This document shows positions 1 to 7,253 of a stretch of DNA of 64,000 bases, one piece after another. The stretch comes from Rhizobium leguminosarum. GTDB taxonomy: Bacteria; Pseudomonadota; Alphaproteobacteria; Rhizobiales; Rhizobiaceae. The stretch covers positions 1 through 64,000 of the forward strand of contig NZ_LWBS01000253.1 of assembly GCF_001652265.1 (NCBI RefSeq). Reading direction: 5' to 3'. Position 1 is the first letter of the stretch. Every line of letters starts with the position of its first letter. Under the pieces are notes generated by a model that worked only from the letters and a program-made list of their open reading frames with translations, did not search any database and was not told the DNA's origin. The position numbers were made by a program, and so were the translations under genes.

Positions 1-2
1 AG

Positions 3-725
3 ATCACGGCGAACGTGTCGAACTCCAGCAAGCGAACCGAGGAGACGCGCACGGTGGCCACGGAGGCAAATCGCAGCGCCGGGATCTCCGCGGAAGTCGT
101 TTCGCACGCCGAAGAGGCGATGGGACGGATCGAGACTTCGTCGCAGCAGATTTCCAACATCATCAGCGTCATCGACGAAATCGCGTTCCAGACCAACCTG
201 CTCGCCCTCAATGCCGGCGTGGAAGCGGCGAGAGCCGGCGAGGCCGGCAAGGGTTTCGCCGTCGTCGCCCAGGAAGTCCGCGAACTCGCCCAGCGCTCGG
301 CAAGTGCTGCCAAGGAAATCAAGGGCCTGATCCAGAACTCCTCGAAGGAGGTCGAAGGCGGGGTCAAGCTGGTGCGTGATACCGGCCAGGCCTTGAAGAC
401 TATCGGCGGCTTCATCACCCAGATCAATCACCACATGGATTCGATCGCCACCTCAGCGAAAGAGCAGTCCATCGGCCTCAGCGAAGTCAACCTAGCGGTC
501 AACCAGATGGACCAGACCACGCAGCAGAACGCGGCCATGGTGGAGCAATCAACGGCTGCCTCTGGCTCTCTCGCGCACGAAGTCCAGAAGCTTCGCGAGC
601 TCGTCAGCCAATTCAGGCTGAACGCTGCGGCACCCGGTCAGTCTTCAGCCCTTCGTTCGACGGCGAAAGTGATGACTCATGCTGGCGGCCGCGCGAACGT
701 TCATTTCGCCGCGATGCGTCGCTAA
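3..725 (+). CDS. Methyl-accepting chemotaxis protein, C-terminal signalling domain (5' end outside window)
   Basis: The reading frame is already open at base 3, so the gene starts upstream and only its last ~240 residues are visible. They form the cytoplasmic coiled-coil signalling domain that contacts CheA and CheW. The conserved hairpin tip is clear (IDEIAFQTNLLALNAGVEAA), followed by the descending helix (AGKGFAVVAQEVRELAQRSA). The ligand-binding and membrane parts are missing from view. The C-terminus ends in a basic tail without an obvious CheR-docking pentapeptide. The family identification is certain; the signal sensed cannot be inferred. Confidence 0.95.
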   Translation: MTANVSNSSKRTEETRTVATEANRSAGISAEVVSHAEEAMGRIETSSQQISNIISVIDEIAFQTNLLALNAGVEAARAGEAGKGFAVVAQEVRELAQRSASAAKEIKGLIQNSSKEVEGGVKLVRDTGQALKTIGGFITQINHHMDSIATSAKEQSIGLSEVNLAVNQMDQTTQQNAAMVEQSTAASGSLAHEVQKLRELVSQFRLNAAAPGQSSALRSTAKVMTHAGGRANVHFAAMRR

Positions 726-933
726 CTTTCGCATTTCGAAAGTCACTTGTGGGAGACAGGGTCAGCGCGCTTGCCCAGCCGGAGAGCCTGTTTCGGACAG
801 AGTGAGGAACCGATGATCGAGATACCGCGCTTTGGCGCCTGCAAAGAATTCGATGAGACCTGGACTATTTTCGATCGTCTTCGCGCTCATCCAAATCCTT
901 GAACAGATTGAGACGCGCCGAGCGAACCTACCA

Positions 934-1223
934 ATGACAACACCAGACACCGCCAGCCTCCTTGAGGACGCCGCCGACCGGATCGCAGATATCGCGCGCG
1001 CGGATCTCCAGATCATGCTCCGCCGCGCAGCGCTGCTGTTGCGGAACTCCGGATCGATCGCCTTCGAGGATCACATGGAAGAAGCGCTTCGGGACCTGTC
1101 CGGCGAGTCGGCAAGACGCGCAACGACACGATCAGGCTTATCGTCCGGGAGTGGATGGAGAAGAACACCTATCTGCCGGCGCACGATCTGGATGAAGACG
1201 GCGATGTGGATGGAGAAGCGTGA
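934..1223 (+). pseudogene. Small hypothetical protein, broken by one frameshift
   Basis: A small protein begins at ATG 934 (MTTPDTASLLEDAADRIADI) and stays in frame until about base 1107. The natural continuation (GKTRNDTIRLIVREWMEKN, then an acidic end DLDEDGDVDGEA) is found in the next frame and stops at 1221-1223. Restoring one base near 1108-1110 would join the two parts into a protein of about 97 residues. The type is a short helical rhizobial hypothetical protein without a known function. Either a true one-base deletion or a sequencing error explains the break. The uninterrupted frame runs on to 1227 but the tail is shadow sequence. Confidence 0.55.
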
Positions 1224-1445
1224 TTGAGTGATGATCAGTTTCAATCGTTGCTTGGCCTGTGCGTCGTGAGCGGTTTTTGCGCCTACAATTGGTACTGGTA
1301 CATCAGGTCGATCATCTTCCACCGCAAGAATGGTTTCGATTTCACCAAAGATTTCGGGCCAAATAACTATTGGTCAGAATTCGCACAGGATACCTTCATG
1401 GCGAAGCCAAAAGTGAAGTTTTTTTCGCTGGGTCTTTTGCAGTAG
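1224..1445 (+). CDS. Possible small hypothetical protein (TTG start)
   Basis: A 73-residue frame opens at TTG 1224, directly after the stop of the preceding broken gene. It has an aromatic, hydrophobic N-terminal half (GFCAYNWYWYIRSIIF) that could be one membrane segment, then a polar half. No family is recognised. The base composition is lower in GC than in neighbouring genes and no strong ribosome-binding site precedes the TTG. It may be a small horizontally acquired protein or a chance frame. Confidence 0.3.
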   Translation: MSDDQFQSLLGLCVVSGFCAYNWYWYIRSIIFHRKNGFDFTKDFGPNNYWSEFAQDTFMAKPKVKFFSLGLLQ

Positions 1446-1535
1446 CGGTAGGCTCTGTTTTGACGTTAGTTTTTGCTCTGGGTCTGATGGGAAATATCAA
1501 ACTTTGTTATGATTGCGGACCGTAGCGGTCGTGAA

Positions 1536-2582
1536 TTATTCCAAGTCATAAACGTCGGCATTGTCCTGCTCCTCCCGCAACCCCTTATATGAAGCATGGC
1601 GCAGCTTGCCGTCTTCGGTCCATGCCCTGTACTCGATCTCGGCGATGAGCTTCGGCTTCACGAAAATTGCTCCCTTGCGATCAACGACGGCAGCCGGCGT
1701 GGATGTGATGAGGCGGTCAAGCCTCTCCCGAAGCTCATAAGCATTGCGCTCGTTGAAACCGGTTCCTACCCCGCCGACATAGACCAGCGTCTTGCCCTTA
1801 CGCGCGGAGAGCAGAAGCCGGCCGATCCCGGCACGCGCGACTGTGGATCGCTCATAACCGACGATCACGAAGCTGTCGCTCTGGACGCATTTGATCTTTA
1901 CCCAGTCGCCAAGCCGGCCGAAGCGATACGGCGCGTCCCTACGCTTCGCTATGATGCCCTCAAGGTCATGTTCGCAGGCGCTTGCCAGCAGCTGATCGCC
2001 GTCGGCCTCGATCTCTTCGGAAAGCCGGATATCCCCCTGCCCGCCCGCCGGCACCAAATCCTCAAGCAGATGCCGGCGCACGTCGAGCTCGGACTTCCTG
2101 AGGTCGTGACCATCGAAATAGAGCAGATCGAATGCCATGAAGACGGCGTTGCTCGACCGCTTTTTGCCGCCGCGTCCGCCGAGGGATTGCTGCAGCAGGC
2201 CGAAATCAGATCGACCGCGCTCGTCGAGCACGACGGCCTCACCGTCCACGATTGCGGTGGAGACGGGAAGCGCCTTTGCGGCGGCCTCTATCAGCGGGAA
2301 GCGGTGCGTCCAGTCTAGGCCGCTGCGCGTCAGAACGCGCACGCCTCGAGGCTCGATGTGAACGGCCAGGCGGTAGCCATCCCATTTGATCTCATAAACC
2401 CAATTGTCGCCCTTCGGCGGCCTGGCCTTCAGTAGCGCAAGGCACGGCTCGATGCGCTCGGGCATCGGATCTAAGGGGAGATTGGGCTGGTCAGGATCTC
2501 GGCGCCGGCGCGGTTGGCTGCGGAGCGGCGCGCCAGCTTCACCGAGCAGCGGCTTGGAAGGCTTGCGAGGCGGCTTTGTCAT
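1536..2582 (-). CDS. Stand-alone ATP-dependent DNA ligase (LigD ligase-domain type)
   Basis: This 348-residue protein seals DNA nicks using ATP and belongs to the ligase family associated with bacterial end joining. The adenylation motif I is YEIKWDGYR with the AMP-accepting lysine at about residue 66. Motif III-like DGEAVVLD lies near 113, motif IV EGIIAKR near 208, and motif V WVKIK near 227. An OB-fold domain follows. The polymerase and phosphoesterase domains of full-length LigD are absent, and no ku gene is seen nearby. A proline- and arginine-rich leader of about 40 residues precedes the catalytic core. Rhizobia often carry several such single-domain ligases on plasmids. A remnant of an SRAP protein, another DNA damage family, lies 2 kb away. 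Confidence 0.92.
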   Translation of the reverse strand: MTKPPRKPSKPLLGEAGAPLRSQPRRRRDPDQPNLPLDPMPERIEPCLALLKARPPKGDNWVYEIKWDGYRLAVHIEPRGVRVLTRSGLDWTHRFPLIEAAAKALPVSTAIVDGEAVVLDERGRSDFGLLQQSLGGRGGKKRSSNAVFMAFDLLYFDGHDLRKSELDVRRHLLEDLVPAGGQGDIRLSEEIEADGDQLLASACEHDLEGIIAKRRDAPYRFGRLGDWVKIKCVQSDSFVIVGYERSTVARAGIGRLLLSARKGKTLVYVGGVGTGFNERNAYELRERLDRLITSTPAAVVDRKGAIFVKPKLIAEIEYRAWTEDGKLRHASYKGLREEQDNADVYDLE

Positions 2583-2717
2583 CGCGCCATGACACCAGCA
2601 GCGCCCAAAAAAGCAATTGGCCCAGATTGATTATTGACTCGCATGCAGATGCGAACATAATAAGAACCTCGGCGAGGCGGCCGCCAATCTTAAAACCGAA
2701 CATGTGGAGACACGGAT

Positions 2718-3149
2718 ATGCGAGAGCAGCCGACTGGCGAAGCTGTGCTCCTTCACTGGTACACCGACCTTCTTGAAGATGCCGAGTTCTATTGCGGCCA
2801 AGCGCGCGAGATCAGCAAAGAAAGAGCTGTCCCCGCGCTCCTGAAAGCTGTTGCTGGTAGTAGAGACGTTCGATTCTTCGTCGTTCATATTCTCGATCCG
2901 GACACGCTTCGGCGTGCGCTTATTGTGATCGCGCTCGATCCTATGGCGGGCGATGCGGTTGGCGTTGCCAGCATGGAAACCGATATCGTTAGATGGGTCG
3001 ACGACGATAGCCTGAGGCAAGCGGTGCTGCGAGACGTATGGACTGACCCGATTAGATTTCGATCTGCGCCGGACTTTGAGTTGGCGCTTGGCCACTACCT
3101 CGCCATTCTTCAGGACTGCGGAGATTTGCGATGGGTGCATCTGTCGTGA
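2718..3149 (+). CDS. Hypothetical protein, 143 residues
   Basis: The frame starts at ATG 2718 behind a GGAGA at suitable distance. It gives an acidic soluble protein with regular composition (DAEFYCGQAREISKERAVPA, then RFFVVHILDPDTLRRALIV). I recognise no domain. It overlaps the next gene by 19 bases, and both look translated together. A longer minus-strand frame covers the same DNA, but its arginine-rich composition makes it a shadow. Function unknown. Confidence 0.55.
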   Translation: MREQPTGEAVLLHWYTDLLEDAEFYCGQAREISKERAVPALLKAVAGSRDVRFFVVHILDPDTLRRALIVIALDPMAGDAVGVASMETDIVRWVDDDSLRQAVLRDVWTDPIRFRSAPDFELALGHYLAILQDCGDLRWVHLS

Positions 3150-3412
3150 AAGAGGCATTTTCCGCTGATGTGCCACCCCAGCGGGAGATCGAAGCTGTCC
3201 TCGCCTATCACGGTGCAGACGCTCGGGCAGCGATCGGCACGCTACTCGATGATATCAGGCATTTGCGCCGGCAGTTGGCGTTGGCAGAAGGCGCCATGAG
3301 CCGAGGTATGACCCGCGGATGGCGGCCGGACGACCGATGGTGGGCGGACACAGGGGGACTCCATCTGCGCGATCCGGAAGCGTCTGAGGTCGTTGATGCG
3401 CCAGCAAGATGA
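3131..3412 (+). CDS. Small hypothetical protein of a rhizobial family
   Basis: This 93-residue protein starts at ATG 3131 behind GGAG. Its core (REIEAVLAYHGADARAAIGT, then LLDDIRHLRRQLALAEGAMS) resembles a short helical protein that recurs in rhizobial genomes, often near plasmid DNA-repair genes; that recollection is from memory and not from a search. It overlaps the preceding gene by 19 bases, suggesting coupling. Function unknown. Confidence 0.6.
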   Translation: MGASVVKEAFSADVPPQREIEAVLAYHGADARAAIGTLLDDIRHLRRQLALAEGAMSRGMTRGWRPDDRWWADTGGLHLRDPEASEVVDAPAR

Positions 3413-3640
3413 CGCGGTCCGGCGGTTCTTCGAGATGTAAGGTGATGAGCACTAGTCGCCTTGATGGGGATCGAACCACGAGCCTTTTGAAAAGTCGGTG
3501 TTTCAAATGTTCCAAGGGGAACGTGCCTTTGTTTCGCAAGCCTCCTCGTCGCACCTCGACAGTCTCGTTGCCAAAGCGGCAACCTCGACTTTGCCGTCCT
3601 TAGAAATCCACATTATCAGCATCTAGGTTGCACGTCGCAG

Positions 3641-3691
3641 CGACGTACATACACGGTGCCGCTTGACGTGTACGTCGATGAGGCGTACAAA
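3641..3691 (+). promoter_or_regulatory. Promoter with embedded inverted repeat for the toxin-antitoxin operon
   Basis: A -35 element TTGACG (3663-3668) and a -10 element TACAAA (3686-3691) are separated by exactly 17 bases. A 9-bp inverted repeat, CGACGTACA at 3641-3649 and TGTACGTCG at 3669-3677, straddles the -35 box and enters the spacer. A further ACGTCG half site lies at 3632-3637. Such placement fits autorepression by the ribbon-helix-helix antitoxin encoded immediately downstream. The elements are seen; the repression is inferred from the family. Confidence 0.6.
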
Positions 3692-3721
3692 GCAGCCTAA
3701 CTTCTAAGGCGGGAGGCGACG

Positions 3722-4030
3722 ATGCTTGCTTTCAAAGACATCACTGCTGATATCGACGAGCCGAGCAACGCGCGGATGAATTTCCGTACGAAGCCTCGCA
3801 TCAAGGATGCCATTCACCGGGCGGCTGCGCTTTCTGGCATGGACGATTCCGCCTTCACGATCAATGCAGCCTATAAGTCTGCAATCGAAACTATCGCGGC
3901 CCACGAAGCGACCGCTCTTAAGGCTGTCGATCACACGGCATTTTTCGAGGCTCTCGATAATCCGCCTGCGCCGACGAACCGTCTGAAGGACGCTTTCAAG
4001 CGTCATCGCGAGACTGTCGTTTCCAAGTAA
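3722..4030 (+). CDS. DUF1778 (TacA-type) antitoxin
   Basis: This 102-residue protein has the ribbon-helix-helix N-terminal region of DUF1778 antitoxins (NARMNFRTKPRIKDAIHRAA, then ALSGMDDSAFTINAA) and a C-terminal toxin-wrapping tail (FFEALDNPPAPTNRLKDAFK). In this family the antitoxin neutralises a GNAT toxin and represses the operon together with it. Its stop codon shares bases with the start of the toxin gene (TAATG at 4028-4032), which indicates coupled translation. A GGCGGGAGG ribosome-binding site precedes the ATG. Confidence 0.88.
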   Translation: MLAFKDITADIDEPSNARMNFRTKPRIKDAIHRAAALSGMDDSAFTINAAYKSAIETIAAHEATALKAVDHTAFFEALDNPPAPTNRLKDAFKRHRETVVSK

Positions 4031-4575
4031 TGCCAGAAGACGTCAAGCCGAAGCTCATCATCGAGCCGCTGGATCCTTCAAAACATGATCGGGCGGCTTT
4101 TTCGTGTGGCGTTAGCCAAGTCGATAACTTCATCAAGAAGACGGCCAACAAGCTCACGAAGGCGGATAATCTTCGTGTTTGGGTGCTGATGGCTGAGGAC
4201 GAGAAGTCGATCATCGGCTTCTACGCGATCAACGCTCACTCGATCAACTATGAGGTACTGCCGGAAAAATTCGCCCGCAATCGTCCGGGCCATGGCGCGA
4301 TTCCTGCCGCGTACATCTCGATGATCGGTCGCGACCAAAGGTTTAGAGGCGGTGGATACGGCGGCATTCTTGTTGCCGATTGCCTCCAACGGATCGCTCG
4401 GATTGCCGAGCAGATCGGCACGGCCGTCGTCGTCCTGGACGTACTCGATTGCGGAGACCCGGGGAAAACGCAGCAGCGCAAGGACCTCTACTTGGGATAC
4501 GGATTTCAGCCATTTCCTTCGATACCGATGCGGATGTTCCTGCCTATTGCAACGATCAAGGATCTCGTTGGGTAA
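4030..4575 (+). CDS. GNAT-fold toxin (TacT-type acetyltransferase)
   Basis: This 181-residue GNAT protein is the toxin of the pair. Known relatives acetylate the amino group of charged tRNAs and stop translation. The acetyl-CoA loop is visible as RDQRFRGGGYGG (about residues 101-112). A tyrosine in LYLGYGF (residue ~154) sits where TacT-type toxins place their catalytic tyrosine. The N-terminal CGVSQVDNFIKKTA segment is typical. The gene is intact, begins one base into the antitoxin stop and ends just before a truncated SRAP gene, so the module may have been involved in that truncation. Confidence 0.88.
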   Translation: MPEDVKPKLIIEPLDPSKHDRAAFSCGVSQVDNFIKKTANKLTKADNLRVWVLMAEDEKSIIGFYAINAHSINYEVLPEKFARNRPGHGAIPAAYISMIGRDQRFRGGGYGGILVADCLQRIARIAEQIGTAVVVLDVLDCGDPGKTQQRKDLYLGYGFQPFPSIPMRMFLPIATIKDLVG

Positions 4576-4639
4576 TCCCGCTTGCCATCCGAGATCGATC
4601 TCAGAAGCGGTAGAGACCCGGCAAGATGACCTCCTGTCG

Positions 4640-4946
4640 ACCAGCACGTACGAGTTCACCGAACCTAAGGACCCGACGAAGAAGCGCAAGGACAAGTTGC
4701 TCTTTACGAAAAAGGACGAGCCGATCTTCTGCATTGCCGGCATCTGGCACGATACGCAGGGAGGTGGGACAGGCCTTCGCTATGCTGACAATGGAACTGG
4801 GGCCGGACATCGCCCCATACCATGATCGGCAGATCGTCATACTGGAGCGCAGCGCCTGGGCCGACTGGCTCGATCCAACCGTTTCGGCGAAGTCGCTGAT
4901 CAACCCACTTCCGGCGGGCATACTGGCGGTGGAACAGGCCGCTTGA
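4640..4946 (+). pseudogene. C-terminal fragment of an SRAP (YedK/HMCES-like) protein
   Basis: Two frames together spell the C-terminal half of an SOS-response-associated peptidase. Frame one gives YEFTEPKDPTKKRKDKLLFT and FCIAGIW. After a shift near 4757-4770 the next frame gives VGQAFAMLTMELGPDIAPYH, DRQIV and the typical ending NPLPAGILAVEQAA. The N-terminal catalytic MCGR segment is absent. Intact members form a crosslink with abasic sites in single-stranded DNA. The fragment begins about 65 bases after the GNAT toxin stop. Confidence 0.8.
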
Positions 4947-5029
4947 CCGCGTACTTCGCACACACGAGCAGTCGCCATCGGAAGGGTAACTCGTCGTCGC
5001 CTCCCGGTCGGTCGTCGCGCGGCGGTGGC

Positions 5030-5260
5030 GGCAACTTTTAGTCTACCTCTCGATTACGGCAATCCGGCAACTGGGCATGAGCGATCAGGCCTATTTGGTT
5101 CTCGTTTCGTAACATCGGTATCTGCGGTGACGATCAGCGTCTCGTTGGGCATTCTTTCCGACCTGATCGGCGACCGACGCAGGATCATGGTCGCCATGGC
5201 GCTCATGGGCGTTCTCGCCTATGGCGCGACCCTTCTTTTCCGCTGCCTCCAACCATGCGC
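5030..5260 (+). pseudogene. MFS transporter fragment with a frameshift
   Basis: One frame reads LLVYLSITAIRQLGMSDQAY then LVLVS before a stop at about 5110. The adjacent frame continues TSVSAVTISVSLGILSDLIG and DRRRIMVAMALMGVLAYGAT. Together they match the first two or three membrane helices of a sugar-efflux-type MFS transporter, including the loop motif (SDLIGDRRR) between helices 2 and 3. The rest of the transporter is missing. Bases 5260-5490 hold no gene that I can identify. Confidence 0.55.
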
Positions 5261-5495
5261 CAGGTCAGATCCGTTCAGCCTGCACCAGAAGCGTGCAGGC
5301 GTGCCGTAGAGACGAAGTTGAGAAGGTACGCGGCTGTGGCTCGGATCGGCGGGTTCATGACGTTCGAGGGTTCGCACCTAGGGGATGAGAAGCTCGTCCA
5401 GTTGCTCGAACTTCTCGGACATCCCACCTCGTGGAGCGCGAGAGAGAACGCTAACGTCGCCTATTCAAAGGCCCGCAGGCATTCCGGGTAGCGGA

Positions 5496-5521
5496 GGAAC
5501 TATATCGTATCGGTGGCGTTT
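5496..5521 (+). promoter_or_regulatory. Candidate EcfG (general stress sigma factor) promoter
   Basis: GGAAC (5496-5500) is followed after exactly 16 bases by CGTTT (5517-5521). This matches the alphaproteobacterial EcfG/RpoE2 consensus GGAAC-N16/17-CGTT. Transcription would begin about 20 bases before the ribosome-binding site of the DUF1236 gene. Confidence 0.6.
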
Positions 5522-5551
5522 ACCGGGACACTCAAGATCCTGGAGGACAAC

Positions 5552-5839
5552 ATGAAAACATTAGTCATCTCTGCGGTATCGGTGCTTCTGTCACTCGGAG
5601 GAGCGGCGGTCGCGCAGACGACGACGGTCGTCGTTCCTGGCGAGGTCAAGACCTATGTCCTAAAACAGGAAACGCCCTCCGTCACCTTTGAAGGTGACGT
5701 CGCAGTCGGTACGGCGCTTCCTGACACGGTCGAGATCCACACAATCCCCGATCAACCTGATTACGGCTATGTGGTCGTCAACAAAAAACGTGTGCTCGTC
5801 AACCCGAAGACCCGCGCGGTGATTGAGGTCATCCAATAA
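5552..5839 (+). CDS. Secreted DUF1236 protein
   Basis: The start is ATG 5552, placed by the TGGAGGA at 5541-5547; an upstream in-frame GTG is less likely. The 95-residue product has a Sec signal peptide (MKTLVISAVSVLLSLGGAAV, cleavage near AVAQ). The mature domain (VVPGEVKTYVLKQETPSVTF, then PDYGYVVVNKKRVLVNPKTR) is typical of DUF1236. These small periplasmic proteins are common in rhizobia and their function is unknown. The stress-type promoter upstream and the hairpin directly downstream indicate a single-gene unit. Confidence 0.82.
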   Translation: MKTLVISAVSVLLSLGGAAVAQTTTVVVPGEVKTYVLKQETPSVTFEGDVAVGTALPDTVEIHTIPDQPDYGYVVVNKKRVLVNPKTRAVIEVIQ

Positions 5840-5848
5840 ATTGAAAGC

Positions 5849-5877
5849 ATCGCGGGCCTGCTTCCAAGGCCCGCGAT
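5849..5877 (+). terminator. Hairpin terminator after the DUF1236 gene
   Basis: An 11-bp perfect stem, ATCGCGGGCCT at 5849-5859 and AGGCCCGCGAT at 5867-5877, encloses a 7-base loop nine bases after the stop codon. The following tract is only moderately T-rich. Confidence 0.65.
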
Positions 5878-5938
5878 TCCTCTATCATTCCAACTTCGTC
5901 CGCATTAAGTGCCGTTCGCTGGGGGTACAAGTTCGGAT

Positions 5939-6107
5939 TCAGCTTGGCATCCACCGCCGCCAGCCGCATGCTGGCAAATCGACCAAGCGGCGAGTGGCGC
6001 CCATGATCCGTTCGTCAATCATTACAGCCGAAGGATTTATCTGCCTCGATATAGGTGAATATGGCGTCGCGATCCGACGGCGCGAGCGCAGACCATGTAA
6101 GCTTCAC
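5939..6107 (-). pseudogene. ParE-family toxin remnant
   Basis: From GTG 6107 the minus strand reads VKLTWSALAPSDRDAIFTYI then EAD, the usual start of a RelE/ParE toxin. A frameshift at the GATAAATCC site moves the continuation to the next frame: PSAVMIDERIMGATRRLVDL then PACG. The remaining C-terminal strand is lost. No intact antitoxin is visible upstream, where a truncated transposase begins. The reading is my own frame-joining and was not checked by a search. Confidence 0.55.
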
Positions 6108-7113
6108 GACATGAGGGCACCCGCTGACGGATTTCCCCTGCCGTTGTCCCGCGCTTTGTGGATGGTACCGACCGACGGCAGTAGTAAGATAGGAATAGCC
6201 CCGGATGCATTATCGGGCATGCGGCATCCAACCCGCGCATCAGAGCTTGATCACCGACGTCCTTGAGTTCCGCCTCCGCCCATACGCGATCATCCTGGCT
6301 GGACGTTCTTTGGAGCACCAGCCGATCCTGCAGCGTCTGGTTGGCGCGTTCCACGCGGCCTTTGGCTTGCGGAGTGTTGGCGCAGATGATGTCGATGTTC
6401 AGCTCATAGAGCGCACGTCCAAACTGCGTTAGCCCGCTCGTCCGGTCTTTCTCCGATGCATTAGTCGAGCGAAAGACGCTGTGCTTGTCGCTGTAGAACG
6501 CCAGTGGTTTACCCCATTGCTGCAGATAGGCCTTCGTCGCATGCAGATAGTCGAACGTGTTCTCTGATCCGGCGAACCGCAGATGTAAGAGCTTGCCGGT
6601 CGCATCGTCGATGTAGACGAGCAGGGCGCATTTAGGACCGCGGTTCTCAAACCACCAGTGATGCGACCCATCAATCTGAACCAGCTCCCCGAAACAATCG
6701 CGACGGCCACGTGGCTGGAAAACTCGCTTCTTGCGCTCGCGCCGTGAGATCCAGATGCCGGCCTCTGTCATCCATTGCCGCAGCGTCTCCTTGGCGACCG
6801 AAATATGATGCAGTTCGATCAGCTTCTCGCGAGCCAGCGTCGGACCGAAATCCAGATAGCGTTCGCGGATGAGATCCAGCGCCGCATTGCGAAACTCCTC
6901 GCTGTGGCGCCGATTGCTTGGTCTCGATCGCTTCTTCGAAACCAGGCCGGCCGCACCGGCATGGTCATAGGCCTGCAGCAGCCTGTGCATCTGACTTCGG
7001 CTAAGGCCCAGCAGTTCGGCGGCCTGGACAACGCTCAGGCGCTGATCACGGATCTTCTGGACAACTTCGAGGCGATGCAATTCTTTCTGCGACATGGTGA
7101 TCATAAAGGACAT
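6037..7113 (-). pseudogene. ISNCY-type DDE transposase, C-terminus replaced
   Basis: The N-terminal helix-turn-helix region (RLSVVQAAELLGLSRSQMHR, near residues 25-44) is followed by an rve-type catalytic core. The acidic residues are D148 (VQIDGSHHWW), D209 (FYSDKHSVF) and E255 (KGRVERANQT). After about residue 266 the sequence stops resembling the family and the frame runs into unrelated DNA that includes the ParE remnant. Complete relatives are more than 400 residues long. A piece of a closely similar transposase lies at 35184-35272. Confidence 0.75.
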
Positions 7114-7250
7114 GACGACTCCGACCGCTCCTGGTCTCGACCAGGCTGAAGATCGTCATCCTTGCTCCCAACGTTGGCTTTGACCAGTGCGTCGAGAGGC
7201 GAGACTGTCGCATCTCTAACTGGCCCAACTGTCGCATTACTAAATAGCCC
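6316..7250 (-). mobile_element. ISNCY-type insertion sequence, one end missing
   Basis: The transposase-bearing remnant runs from the truncated 3' end of the transposase (recognisable to ~6316) to an outer end near 7250. That outer end has two direct repeats, ACTGTCGCATCTCTAAC at 7204-7220 and ACTGTCGCATTACTAAA at 7228-7244. They look like tandem transposase binding sites at an element terminus. The opposite terminus was not found. The element abuts the IS5 copy, whose target duplication begins at 7251. Confidence 0.6.
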
Positions 7251-7253
7251 TTA

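Noticed and set aside
1596..2318. 240-residue plus-strand frame inside the ligase gene
   Set aside because: The minus strand carries all ligase motifs; this frame is its complement.
2631..3176. 181-residue minus-strand frame
   Set aside because: It covers two better plus-strand genes, is rich in R and S, and lacks a ribosome-binding site.
3457..3485. tRNA-like 3' end (GGTTCGATCC read on the minus strand) and a related one near 50400-50425, both followed by TCAAGGCGA
   Set aside because: The T-arm at 3457 does not pair, neither has a D-arm or matching 5' acceptor strand, and the shared bases are mostly the universal T-loop. They could be tRNA relics but no tRNA can be supported.
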